DNA of 64,000 bases from Siminovitchia sediminis (GCF_042680885.1 NZ_JBHUEO010000012.1:49171-113170); one strand, 5' to 3'. Numbered from the stretch's first letter, positions 8,374 through 17,647 are shown. Translations and numbers: made by a program. The notes: a model not told the origin generated them from the letters alone.

Positions 8374-9327
8374 TCAAGATCCTTTTTTGATTTTCCAGCC
8401 ATAGGCCTGCTTTTGCAACTTTCCTAAGGCATCCCTATTGCTTTCGACCGGACGCTCATCCTTATATAAAATCAACACAATTGCCATTAAAACCAATAGA
8501 CTTCCAACAAAGAAATTCCAGTTAAGAGGTTCTTTTAAAAATAACCATCCAAGAAATCCACCTACAACGGTATTAAGAAATGTAAATATGGAGCCAACTC
8601 CCGCCTCAACATATTGCATGCCTGTATTCCAAAGGAAAAAAGCCAAAGCTGTGGCGGCGATACCCAAGTAAAGAATAGATAACACACTGCTCAGATCCAT
8701 AAGATGAACAAGATCCTCTCTTTGAAACTCCCAGATCATGACAGGTGTAGTGAAAACAATACCGAAACCGGTTGCATATGTTGAAACAAGAAGAGCTGAG
8801 TACCTCACTCCCTTTACAAAAACAGTATATAGTGCCCATGCAAGCGAACCCAAAATTAAGATGAACGCACCCAAAATAAATTGTTCCTGTGTATGTTCAA
8901 ACCTTATCCCTACAACTATAAAAAGACCCAAAACCGCAAGCAAAATGGAGATTATTTTTGTCACTGTCAATTTTTCTTTTAATATCCAAGCTGCCAGAAA
9001 CATCGTAAACACTGGAGGAGTGGCCGCAATCAAAGAACCTAGCTGTGCAGAAGACAGATGTGTCCCGACAAAAGCCCCTCCATTGGATAAAAAATATCCC
9101 ACAAATCCAAGCCAAGCCATAAAAGGAAGATCCGATTTATGAATTCGTTCTTTTTTTATGACATACGAAATAAAAAATAGTATGGTAAATGCAACTAAAT
9201 ATCGTAACCACAGAACAACAAAAGGGGAAATATGAGCCATTACAAATTTCCCCACAACATACATAGCCCCCCAAAAGCTGGCGGCTACAGCTAAGCAGGA
9301 GTAGCCAATAATTTTATTATTTACCAT
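8374..9327 (-). CDS. EamA/DMT-family transporter
   Basis: A 317-residue drug/metabolite-type membrane protein with about ten transmembrane helices in two EamA halves. The first begins with CLAVAASFWGAMYVVGKFVM and the second with ILILGSLAWALYTVFVK. The C-terminal half includes YLGIAATALAFFLWNTGMQY, a common EamA block, followed by a 30-residue charged tail (ERPVESNRDALGKLQKQ). The start ATG follows AGAGGAATAA. It is translationally coupled to the downstream MmgE/PrpD gene and lies 83 nt behind the BCCT gene. It may export a product or toxic intermediate of whatever the BCCT protein imports; that is inference. Confidence 0.87.
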   Translation of the reverse strand: MVNNKIIGYSCLAVAASFWGAMYVVGKFVMAHISPFVVLWLRYLVAFTILFFISYVIKKERIHKSDLPFMAWLGFVGYFLSNGGAFVGTHLSSAQLGSLIAATPPVFTMFLAAWILKEKLTVTKIISILLAVLGLFIVVGIRFEHTQEQFILGAFILILGSLAWALYTVFVKGVRYSALLVSTYATGFGIVFTTPVMIWEFQREDLVHLMDLSSVLSILYLGIAATALAFFLWNTGMQYVEAGVGSIFTFLNTVVGGFLGWLFLKEPLNWNFFVGSLLVLMAIVLILYKDERPVESNRDALGKLQKQAYGWKIKKGS

Positions 9328-9410
9328 GTTATTATTCCTCTTATATTTTTATCGAAGTATATGAAGAATGTAATATCAACGATCATGCCAGTTGCTTTCT
9401 TGCAATAGAG

Positions 9411-10964
9411 TTAAACAGACTTTTGAGTTGAAACTCTTATCGGCTCCTTAACCTCTTTTCTCCTGGCAGATAAGCTTTCTACAGGCTCTTTTCGTATCGC
9501 TTTAAATGTTGTAAAAGTCATCATAAGCAAGATAATTGTAAATGGAGAGGCGATGACAATCGAGAACGTTTTAACTGCATCCAGCCCCCCGCTTAATAAA
9601 AACACGATAGCTGCCAATGAAACGATAATTCCCCACATTACTTTGATTTTCACAGATGGATTTAGAGCACCCTTAAAACTGAACATTCCTAAAACAACTG
9701 TTGCCGAGTCTGCCGATGTAACAAAAAAGGTAACCATTAAAAGCATTGCAATGATGCTGATGATTGAGCTTAACGGGAAATATTCAAAGAACAAGAATAA
9801 GGCAGCTTCCATATCCGTATTAATACTATCCAGCAAAATGGTATGGCCCAAGTCATGAATCAGGTGAAGGGCTGATCCTCCCATGACGGAAAACCAGATA
9901 AAACCAATCAGTGATGGAACGCATACGATGCCTAAAACATATTCCCGAATGGTCCTGCCTTTGGAAATCCTTGCAATGAAAGATCCTACAAATGGCGCCC
10001 ATGTCGTCCACCATGCCCAATAAAAAACAGTCCACCCGGATACCCAGGCATTGCTATCCCCATTAAATGGTGCCAATCTTAAACTCATTCCGACAATATC
10101 ATTCATATAACTGCCTAAAGTGGTCATAAAAATATTAAAAATTTTATTGGTCGGGCCTACGATGAAAATAAATAAAATGAGAGTTAAAACCAGTAAAATA
10201 TTAAAATTGGATAGATATTTAATTCCCTTGTTAATTCCTGTACTGGCAGATGTAATAAAAATGGCTGTAGCGACCGCTATTATAATTAATTGAGTGGTTA
10301 ATGTGTTGGGTATGCCATACTGATTATTAAGACCAGCAGCTATTTGCAATGTACTTAATCCAAAGGTAGAGGCAACACCAATGGCAGTAACAAATATTGC
10401 TAAAATATCAATGGATTTCCCAATAGGACCATGAATTCTATCCCCTAAAACAGGGTGAAATACAGAACTTATTAAAGATGGCAGTCCTTTTCTAAATTGA
10501 AAATAAGCCAACGCCAATCCCAAAATCCCATAGATTGCCCATGGGTGGATCCCCCAATGAAAAAATACATGTTTCATTCCTACTTCAGCTGCAGTTGAAG
10601 TGAGAGGTTCTCCGTATGGGGGTGAATTATAAAAAGTGACCGGCTCCGCTACCCCGAAAAATACAAGCCCCACCCCCATACCAGTTCCAAACAACATAGA
10701 TATCCAGGAAAACGTGCTATAAGTCGGCTTGTCAGAATCCTTTCCTAAACGTAGATTTCCATATTTTGAAAACGCTAACAAAACTAATGATGCCACAAAT
10801 ATGAAACCGGTCAGCAAGTAAAACCAGCCAAAGTAAGTGAGTAGAAAGTTTAATAAACCAGATGCTAAACTATACAATGTGTCTGTAAAGAAAAATCCTA
10901 AAATAACAAATAACATGGAAAGACCAACAGCGTAACTGAGAACCGGATTATTTTTAAACATCAC
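9411..10964 (-). CDS. BCCT-family transporter (betaine/carnitine/choline/DMSP type)
   Basis: A 517-residue, 12-helix sodium- or proton-coupled transporter of quaternary ammonium or sulfonium compounds. The family motif GTGMGVGLVFFGVAEPVTFY is present, and so is the tryptophan-rich substrate site YWAWWTTWAPFVGSFIARIS. The short tails argue for catabolic uptake rather than stress-gated osmoprotection, which in BetP-like proteins needs long charged ends. The start is GTG 10964 or ATG 10961, both behind AAAGGGGCGA. It heads the BCCT-EamA-MmgE/PrpD operon. A DddP-like M24 remnant lies 3.7 kb away, and DMSP importers (DddT) belong to this family, so DMSP, glycine betaine or carnitine are all possible substrates. 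Confidence 0.92.
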   Translation of the reverse strand: MMFKNNPVLSYAVGLSMLFVILGFFFTDTLYSLASGLLNFLLTYFGWFYLLTGFIFVASLVLLAFSKYGNLRLGKDSDKPTYSTFSWISMLFGTGMGVGLVFFGVAEPVTFYNSPPYGEPLTSTAAEVGMKHVFFHWGIHPWAIYGILGLALAYFQFRKGLPSLISSVFHPVLGDRIHGPIGKSIDILAIFVTAIGVASTFGLSTLQIAAGLNNQYGIPNTLTTQLIIIAVATAIFITSASTGINKGIKYLSNFNILLVLTLILFIFIVGPTNKIFNIFMTTLGSYMNDIVGMSLRLAPFNGDSNAWVSGWTVFYWAWWTTWAPFVGSFIARISKGRTIREYVLGIVCVPSLIGFIWFSVMGGSALHLIHDLGHTILLDSINTDMEAALFLFFEYFPLSSIISIIAMLLMVTFFVTSADSATVVLGMFSFKGALNPSVKIKVMWGIIVSLAAIVFLLSGGLDAVKTFSIVIASPFTIILLMMTFTTFKAIRKEPVESLSARRKEVKEPIRVSTQKSV

Positions 10965-11237
10965 ATCTCGCCCCTTTATATTTTTGATAGATTACTTTAC
11001 TTCTATACCGTTTATTTCTTCAATTTATCAACAGGGCGAATTCATAATGTATACCAGGGATGCAGCCCTTATTCAATCTTTCCAGTCTTTCGTTCTTCCA
11101 TCATTAAATACTGACAATTTCACAGTTGTTTTAATGAATGTATTGATCTCCAGAATTACCGGTTTTTATAACTTATTGTTGAGCATCCATCTTCTTTGTT
11201 TCGAAGGATAATAGGCCCCTTCCCATTAAAAATTTCA

Positions 11238-11528
11238 TTAAATTTCCCCATCTACCACTTTAACCTCATATGCTTTCAACGCCCATCTGCAAGACCTTCC
11301 ATAACAGATCCATCCCGGATATCATGGGAGGTTAGACAGCGGCAGTCCAGACCACCATCTGTCAGTTCCGCATATGCATGGGTACAGGTCCCATCCACAA
11401 CATAAATTTGTCCATCTACTCTTGCTGCTACTTTGATATTGCCTTTTCAGAACAACTTCTACGGGTTCATTTTCACCAAGGGACTCTTCTCATTAAATAA
11501 GTGTAGTTTTACCCTCTAACTTCTCCAT
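11238..11528 (-). pseudogene. Rieske 2Fe-2S ferredoxin, decayed
   Basis: The start ATG at 11528 still has GAAAGGAGGG upstream, and the end KAYEVKVVDGEI plus stop at 11238 is intact. In between, an early in-frame TAA and frameshifts interrupt the frame. The Rieske text is unmistakable: VDGQIYVVDGTCTHAYAEL, holding the first Cys-x-His, then LDCRCLTSHDIRDGSV. A gap in that second block has removed the residues that normally carry the second Cys-x2-His (CPLHGSQF type). It follows the tail of a Rieske oxygenase large subunit, so the pair was a ring-hydroxylating or demethylating oxygenase with its electron donor. Confidence 0.8.
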
Positions 11529-11566
11529 GGATTCCCTCCTTTCATAATTCTTGGCTGTCAATTTCT

Positions 11567-11790
11567 TCAGTGCAGCAATATTGTAAGTTCGCATGTCTTC
11601 CAATCTTGTAAACGGGTAACATCCCAGAATTCAACAGCATCCTGAATAAAGGCATCCCATCTTCCACCAAACTTTATTCTTTTGGATTGATTGGAAATAT
11701 AGTTCCATAAATACATAATCAGCTTACATCAGCGGTAACCATGTTCTGTGATGTGACTGTCGGGAAAAGTCCCTCTCTTTGAACAATGAC
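11567..11790 (-). pseudogene. Rieske oxygenase alpha subunit, 3' fragment
   Basis: Only the end of the gene is readable: FIQDAVEFWDVTRLQDWKTCEL followed within a few codons by a stop at 11567. This resembles the closing helix of aromatic/quaternary-amine Rieske oxygenases (the VEFWD...N.QDW..CEL pattern). Upstream, pieces such as VQREGLFPTVTSQNMVTADV are in shifting frames with stops. The iron and Rieske domains are gone. It lies 39 nt before the Rieske ferredoxin remnant on the same strand. Confidence 0.55.
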
Positions 11791-11896
11791 AAATGGACCT
11801 TATACTTCCAAAACCCTTTACCGAAGGTGAATGTACATATGCAATATAGCCAAAAATATATATCAAACCTGTCTCGGGATATGGGCAGGCCAGGCC

Positions 11897-12997
11897 CTAT
11901 TCAGCAGTAACGTCAATGACAATTTTGCCAACGTGTGTTTTAGAAAGAAAAGCTTTTTGTGCTTCTGCCATATCTTTTAGTGGAAATTCTTTGGCTATGA
12001 TTGGTTTGATTTTTCCTTCTTCGATATAGCTAATCAGATTCAGGAAGGATTCTTTAGTTTGATATGTACTTCCAAATAGACTTAAATCTTTCAAATAAAG
12101 ATCACGGACATCCATCTCTACAATAGGTCCACCGATGGCTCCAATGACTCCGTATTTCCCTCCTTTTTTGAGGATATCTAAAAATTCCGACCACTGGCTT
12201 CCTGCAGCCACATCTAAAACTACATCCACTTTCATTTTTCCAATCTTTTCAACATAGCTTTCTCCCCTAAAAATAAATTCATCAGCACCGTAGCTCTTTA
12301 CCCTTTCTGCTTTACTTTGTTCACAAACGGCAATCACCTTGGCCCCCCGTACTTTTACTAATTGCACAAGTGCAGAACCCACTCCGCCTGATGCCCCGGT
12401 TACTAAAACTACATCATCTTTTTCAACCCCTACTCTACAAATGAGGTTTTCAGCTGTTCCATAGGAACAAGGAAATGTTGCCAACTCTTTATCAGATAAA
12501 TTTGAATCGATGACAAAGGCTTCTTCTGAACGTACAGCTGCATATTCGGCAAAAGTTCCATCACATTCTGAACCAAAAGTAATACATTCGATACCGTTTT
12601 CACTTGACGGACGTTCCTGAACAGAACGAATTAATACTCTTTCACCTATTCTGTCTTGACGAACCCCCTCTCCTACAGCGACAATCGTACCGCAGCCATC
12701 AGCTCCTTGAATTCTGGGGAATTCCATAGCTTGCCCAAGCCATGAACCATCGTCTTTAACTTCTTCCTTAAATCCCGATTCCCCACCTTTATTGGTTTCT
12801 GATTTTATACTCTTTGAATACCATCCTATACGTGTGTTTACATCGGTATTGTTTACAGCTGCTGCACCAATTTTCACCAATACTTCTCCCGCTTTTGGTG
12901 TTGGAACATCAATATCTGTGCGATACTCTAATGTTTCAAATCCACCATTACCTGTTAGATATACTCCACGCATTTTTCTGGGTATGGCCATCATCAT
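11897..12997 (-). CDS. Zinc-type alcohol dehydrogenase / quinone oxidoreductase-like MDR protein
   Basis: A 366-residue medium-chain dehydrogenase/reductase. The GroES-like half has IQGADGCGTIVAVGEGVRQDRIGERVLIR. The nucleotide half has the NADP motif VTGASGGVGSALVQLVKVRGAKVIAVCE and ends with AFLSKTHVGKIVID, as in quinone-oxidoreductase-type members. The usual catalytic-zinc cysteine in a GICGSD context is absent, so it is probably zinc-independent and uses NADPH. Three ATGs in a row follow AAAGGAGA; the first is at 12997. It stands between the Rieske scar and the old yellow enzyme gene. A role in reducing an enone or acryloyl-type intermediate is possible but unproven. Confidence 0.8.
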   Translation of the reverse strand: MMMAIPRKMRGVYLTGNGGFETLEYRTDIDVPTPKAGEVLVKIGAAAVNNTDVNTRIGWYSKSIKSETNKGGESGFKEEVKDDGSWLGQAMEFPRIQGADGCGTIVAVGEGVRQDRIGERVLIRSVQERPSSENGIECITFGSECDGTFAEYAAVRSEEAFVIDSNLSDKELATFPCSYGTAENLICRVGVEKDDVVLVTGASGGVGSALVQLVKVRGAKVIAVCEQSKAERVKSYGADEFIFRGESYVEKIGKMKVDVVLDVAAGSQWSEFLDILKKGGKYGVIGAIGGPIVEMDVRDLYLKDLSLFGSTYQTKESFLNLISYIEEGKIKPIIAKEFPLKDMAEAQKAFLSKTHVGKIVIDVTAE

Positions 12998-13259
12998 GAC
13001 TCTCCTTTTACAACCTTACCGTCTTTGAATTTACAAAACGAATAATAAAGAAATTACAATTCATCTTTTTTCTTTTAAGCGGTTATAAATATTCCTTTTA
13101 AATCAACTGACCGCCCGGACAGCTATGCTTCCACCATGATTAGTCCAACTAAGCCAAAGGCATGAGTTATATTGTGTGATCATGGAAGGTATAATGTCTC
13201 CCACATAGCCTTCAGCGGGAAGTCGGGTCGCTTTTCTCTGATAACGTTATCAACTAACT

Positions 13260-13371
13260 CCGCTTTCCCGTCCCCTCCTCTCATGGTTATAGCTGCTTCC
13301 CTGTGGAGACTGAAGGGCTCCTCGGGCATCGCCTGATGCTTCTCGGGGCAGGACAGCCTCCGCCGCTTTTC
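13260..13371 (-). repeat. Divergent copy of a structured Bacillus-type dispersed repeat
   Basis: On the minus strand the element begins GAAAAGCGGCGGAGGCTGTC and contains GCCCCGAGAAGCATCAGGCG, then CCCGAGGAGCCC, and ends GGGGACGGGAAAGCGG. Its opening GAAAAGCGG and the internal GCCCCGA-AAGCAT match the array at 63673-64000. The middle differs, so it is either a distant member or a related family. It starts 15 nt behind the stop of the old yellow enzyme gene. Confidence 0.5.
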
Positions 13372-13385
13372 TATTTCAGCTATGC

Positions 13386-14462
13386 TTACCGTATATTTTG
13401 AACAGGAGGCTTTGCCGGAAGTATGATTCGATTCATACCCCGAAATTTCCATCCACGTTCATATGGAATCGGGGGAACGATCTCATGACCCAACTCATCT
13501 GCTGCTGTTCTGGCCCAGTAGGGATCCTTTAGGAGGGCCCGTCCAAGGAATATAAGGTCGGCACGATTGTTCTGCAAAATTTCCTCGGCTTGAATTCCCG
13601 TTGTGATTAAACCGACAGCTCCGGTTGGAATATCAGCTTCATGTTTTATTTTTTCAGCGAAACTCACCTGATAGCCCGGATAAACGGAAATTTTTGCCGG
13701 AGCGACAGCACCTGCACTGACATCAATCAAATGGACACCTTCTTCTTTCATCCATTTAGCCATGGTTACATAATGTGAAGGATTCAAGCCATCCTCCAGA
13801 AAGTCATTGGCTGAAACCCTGACGAAGAGAGGACCGTCCCAAACTGTTTTTACCTCGGCGATGACTTCCTTCAGAAAACGGTAACGGTTCTCTATGGATC
13901 CTCCATATTCATCAGTCCTATGGTTTGAGAGTGGTGAGAGGAATTGATTAATCAGGTAGCCATGGGCTCCGTGAATTTCGATGATGTCAAAGCCCGCTTG
14001 TTTGGCTCGTATAGCAGCCTTCCCAAAGGCTTTGACCGTTTCCTCTATATCTAAAATACTCATTTCTTTTGGTTTTTTTGTTTCTTCATCGTAAGGAATG
14101 GCCGAAGGAGCCACAATTTCACCTTCCAGTACCGCTTTCCTCCCGGCATGGGCGAGTTGAATACCCGCTTTTGCTCCGTGAGCCCTGATCATGCCAACAA
14201 GCTTCTTAAGTCCCCCAATATGGTCATCACTCCATATTCCCAAATCTTGCGGACTGATTCTTCCTTGAGGTGTAATGGCTGTCGCCTCTGTCATGATCAA
14301 GCCGACTTGCCCTACAGCTCGGCTTGTATAGTGGATATAATGCCAATCATTTACCATTCCGTCTTCGTTATGGCAGGAGTACATGCACATAGGTGACATG
14401 GCAATGCGATTTTTTAATGTTACACCGTTTATTTCATATGGTTCGAACAACTTTACAGACAT
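13386..14462 (-). CDS. namA: NADPH dehydrogenase NamA/YqjM-type old yellow enzyme with a 20-residue C-terminal extension
   Basis: A flavin-dependent ene-reductase that reduces activated C=C bonds. All YqjM landmarks are present: Cys26 and Tyr28 in SPMCMYSC, the HGAHGYL motif (His164/His167/Tyr169 by the usual count), FVRVSANDF, and the C-terminal YERGW. YqjM normally ends at that Trp338, with Arg336 reaching into the partner subunit. Here the frame continues for 20 codons (KFRGMNRIILPAKPPVQNIR) before a TAA at 13386, immediately followed by a dispersed repeat. The natural stop therefore appears lost. I see a start ATG at 14462 behind GAAAGGGGC. Whether the extended enzyme still assembles is uncertain. 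Confidence 0.9.
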   Translation of the reverse strand: MSVKLFEPYEINGVTLKNRIAMSPMCMYSCHNEDGMVNDWHYIHYTSRAVGQVGLIMTEATAITPQGRISPQDLGIWSDDHIGGLKKLVGMIRAHGAKAGIQLAHAGRKAVLEGEIVAPSAIPYDEETKKPKEMSILDIEETVKAFGKAAIRAKQAGFDIIEIHGAHGYLINQFLSPLSNHRTDEYGGSIENRYRFLKEVIAEVKTVWDGPLFVRVSANDFLEDGLNPSHYVTMAKWMKEEGVHLIDVSAGAVAPAKISVYPGYQVSFAEKIKHEADIPTGAVGLITTGIQAEEILQNNRADLIFLGRALLKDPYWARTAADELGHEIVPPIPYERGWKFRGMNRIILPAKPPVQNIR

Positions 14463-14698
14463 TCACCAAAAGCCCCTTTCTATAGTCTCATCGGTCATTT
14501 AATATGGGGAGCTCTATTGCGGATTTCAATTAAAAACTAGATGACGCAACTGACCCGGCGCTTCGATTATCCAGCTGAAGCTTTATTTTTTGATCACTTT
14601 TATGTCCGCCGCTGTTACACCCGCCTAGAGCCGTATCAAATCAGATTGTTAACCCAAAAAACATCTAATCATGTATTAGCAAAAAAAGCGGATTTTAT

Positions 14699-15592
14699 TT
14701 AATACAACAATTTTTCTTCAAATGGAAAATCCGAAAACCTTACTGAACCATCCGCGGTTACTAAATACTGCTGTTCAAGTTTCACACCTTCTGCTCCGCC
14801 TTTTGCTCCAATATAACTCTCAACACTTAAAACCATATTTTCCATAATTTCCCCATCAAATCCTCTTTCGTCGAAGTCTTCCCTGGGTACGATATAAGGG
14901 TACTCACTACTAAATCCGACTCCATGGGCAATGGCCGAGTATCGATTAGCAAAAAATTCCTTTGGTATTTTCCAACTTTTCTCGGCAAATTCTCTAAACG
15001 TCATGCCGGATTTAATAATCGACGCATTCCATTCAATTTGCTCAAATGCCGTATTATACAATTGCCTTTGTTCTTCTGTCGGATCGCCGTCCCCGCAATA
15101 AAATGTTCGAGAAATATCTGCATAATACCCAAAAGGACCTACTGTATCTGTATCCAATGTGACCAACTCTCCTGCCTGAATCACACGGTCGCTTGACTCC
15201 TGGAAAAAAGGGTTCGTTCGCGGTCCCGAAGCTAGCAATCTTGTATCGTTATAGTTCCCGCCGTTTGAAATATTCGTTTGATGTAAAATAGACCATAGTT
15301 CGTTTTCTGTGATACCGGGTTGGAGTGCTGTTCTTATCTTGACCAATGCTTTATCAACAATTTTCATAGAAATGCGTAAACATTTTATTTCTTCTTCTGA
15401 TTTTACAGCACGGGCCAGTTCAATGGGGGTTCGCCCATCAACTACTTTAATCCCTTTATCTAAAAGAGCCATGACTGATATGGGAGGGATTCCATCCATA
15501 GCGAGCGGGCTGCCAGCCCCATGTTTCTTGACTAATGTGGCTATTTCTCCTGCAAATCCGTAATGGTCGACCCAGTTGTAAATCCAATTCAT
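14699..15592 (-). pseudogene. DddP-like M24 metallopeptidase-fold protein (DMSP lyase family), N-terminally truncated
   Basis: The 297 codons cover the catalytic pita-bread domain of the M24 family. Candidate metal ligands are Asp147, Asp149, Asp159, His223, Glu258 and Glu273. Their spacings (2, 10, 64, 35, 15) equal those of the ligands I recall for Ruegeria DddP (D295, D297, D307, H371, E406, E421). The segment DTRLLASGPRTNPFFQE is also close to DddP as I remember it. DddP cleaves DMSP to acrylate and dimethyl sulfide. About 148 N-terminal residues are missing. The ATG at 15592 has no ribosome site, and the same frame meets a stop 19 codons upstream. I therefore treat it as a broken gene. 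Confidence 0.65.
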
Positions 15593-16157
15593 GTAAACTG
15601 TTACAAATACACTGTTTTTAAATAAGTTCAGTCTGTCTTTCTATGATTGCCATTTGACTTTTTACGTGTAAATGAGTTTCCTTCCTCCAAAGATCCCTTA
15701 TGAGTTTGTTAATCATCGGCCTGGTTTTAGAGATATTATTTTAGTTTGCTTTTTCAAGATTTATAAATACATAATAGTCTGAATTGGTACTTTAGTCAAC
15801 CACTTATTTTTATAAAAGGAATAAAAATTCCTAAAATGTAATTGATTTGTTGTCCTGACAAATCGGTGTTAAAGTATTGCGTGCAATAGGAAGTCCCCGG
15901 GTACACAGCTCGGGATTTCAATATATTATAGAACAACTATATAAGGTAGAATGAATGTCCAGGGTGGGAGATGTATTGACAATTGTCCTATGGAGACCTT
16001 TGGGGAGGACTGAAATGCGAGAAATGCTACCTGAGAAAAGACCGGAGTTTTGAAGCGGAAGACAGTAGATGAATACACTTCCTATAACCATGAACAAGAA
16101 TAACGGCCTTAGGCAACTGTGATACAAGAGGCTGGAGCTGAGTGATATTTAGATAAT
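15593..16157. other. 565-bp stretch without a supported gene
   Basis: This is where the missing N-terminal part of the M24 gene should be, but no homologous text was found in any minus-strand frame. A GGAGGAAGG sequence near 15694 (minus strand) could be the orphaned ribosome site. No other feature is supported. Confidence 0.45.
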
Positions 16158-17366
16158 GTAAAAAGTTTTGTGTAATTGGTTAAACTTACCAATTAAGGGG
16201 TTGGTCAATTATGCAAAACAAACGCTTTAGCGAAGGAATTAGCCAAGGATTGCCGTACAGTTGAAGATATTCAGGAGAAATTAATGGGCTTTTTAAGGAT
16301 TCCATCCAGCAGGTATTTGAAGTTGAGATCAATGAACATTTAGGTTATATAAAACATGATAATACCGGTGACCATTCTGGAAATAGCCGCAATGGGTACA
16401 GTAAAAAGACAATGAAAACAAAGTTCGGCAAGGCTGAGTTGAGAATTTCCATGGATCGAAAAGGTGAGTATGAGCCTCAAATTGTCAAGAAATATGTAAC
16501 AACCGCCAACGGATTGGAAGATCAAATTATCCGTCTTTACTCCAAAGGAATGTCAACGAGGGACATTGAGACCAGATGAGGGATTTATATGGGATTGACG
16601 TCTCAGCAGCCATGGTAAGCAAGGTGACCGATAAAATTATGCCTTTGATAGCTGAGTGGCAATCTCGTCCATTGGATCGGGTTTATCGTATCGTATTTTT
16701 GGATGCCATTCACTTTGTTGAAAGACGTATCGTATAAAGAACAAAAGGAGGTCATGGTTGATTTAAAGAAAGTCTATCAGGCGCTCACTCTGGAAGAAGC
16801 AGAACTTGAGTTTTCCAACTTCAAAGAGAAATGGGGCAAGAAACATCCGATTATTATTAAGTCCTGGGAAGCCAACTGGTTGGAACTTACTTCTTATTTT
16901 AGCTTCCCTACAGAGATTAGAAGACTCATTTATACAACCAATACTATAGAAGGCTATCACAGACAGCTTAGAAAAGTAACTAAAACGAAAACAGCTTATC
17001 CAACTGATGAATCCCTACCTAAAGTAGATTATCTATTTGGCAACAATGGAAAATTCAAAGAAGTAGACTATGCCTGTAAGGGCATGGAAAGAATGTATAT
17101 CACAATTAGCTATTATCTTCGAAGAAAGAATTAAAAATGAACTAATCATTTAAGGATTGGGCTACCGCCCAATGGGTTTTTCGCTTTTGGTTCTCCCAAA
17201 AAGGAAACAAAAAAGAGGAAGAGATTGTCCCTCCCTTTTTGGCATAATCCCATTAGGTGCTCGGGTTGCTCCCCAGCATTGCCTTATCCCCCTAATGGGC
17301 AAGACCTTGTTAGAAGTATTACCACAGCTGATGTTGAAAATTCCAATTACACAAAATTATTTATAC
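16158..17366 (+). mobile_element. IS256-family insertion sequence, defective
   Basis: The ends carry related inverted repeats: GTAAAAAGTTTTGTGTAATTGG at 16158-16179 and CCAATTACACAAAATTATTTATAC at 17343-17366. The inner 15 bases (TTTTGTGTAATTGG side) are identical. Between them is a degenerate transposase gene. No convincing target duplication was found, and the ~190 bp between transposase stop and right end is longer than expected, so the right part may be rearranged. Confidence 0.75.
16211..17153 (+). pseudogene. IS256-family (Mutator-type) transposase, with internal deletion, stops and frameshifts
   Basis: The frame opens at ATG 16211 (MQNKRFSEGISQGLPYS, then stop) and continues in another frame with VFEVEINEHLGYIKHDN and GNSRNGYSKKTMKTKFG. 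It then gives KAELRISMDRKGEYEPQIVKK and ends near LDRVYRIVFLDAIHF. At 16714 it jumps to VSYKEQKEVMVDLKKVYQA. The segment that carries the DDE core between these points is deleted. The last part, TSYFSFPTEIRRLIYTTNTI followed by EGYHRQLRKVTKTKTAYPTD, is intact. After another shift the true C-terminus PVRAWKECISQLAIIFEERI is read, ending at 17151. It cannot be active. Confidence 0.88.
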
Positions 17367-17612
17367 TCCCTTTACATACCCGGCAATTCAGTAAAGCTCG
17401 ATCCGGAGACATTTCTGTATTCTCACTGTCGGTTATGATCTTCTGTCGTCCCTTGACATGTTGATTATTGCCCCTTTCAAATATCTTATTTGCCGCTGTA
17501 CTTTCCTATTTTCTCGAGCTGAATGAAGACTCTGGCATCTTCTGAATGCCGATTAAGTTTAACTGGTTACTTTTCCATTACCATCCACTTAGAAAACCAG
17601 ATCTCGCAACAA
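17154..17612. other. 459-bp stretch between IS transposase and gerE terminator
   Basis: No real gene was found. Open frames at 17157-17464 have no family features or ribosome sites. The first 190 bp belong to the IS right end. The remainder marks the break in B. subtilis-like synteny, where racE and gerM would follow gerE. Confidence 0.5.
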
Positions 17613-17641
17613 CAAAACCGGCCCCATCCAGAAGCCGGTTT
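17613..17641 (-). terminator. Rho-independent terminator of gerE
   Basis: A stem AAAACCGGC / GCCGGTTTT closes over CCCATCCAGAA. It begins a few bases after the gerE stop and has T-rich sequence on both sides, so it could work in both directions. Confidence 0.75.
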
Positions 17642-17647
17642 TGTCGA

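Noticed and set aside
13180..13452. 90-codon minus-strand frame behind the old yellow enzyme gene
   Set aside because: It lies over the structured repeat; the text is low in hydrophobic pattern and has no ribosome site.
16703..17134. 143-codon open frame that could be taken as a complete transposase gene
   Set aside because: It is the 3' part of a longer IS256 transposase. Its first residues are downstream of the core deletion and its last 35 residues are in the wrong frame relative to the family end.
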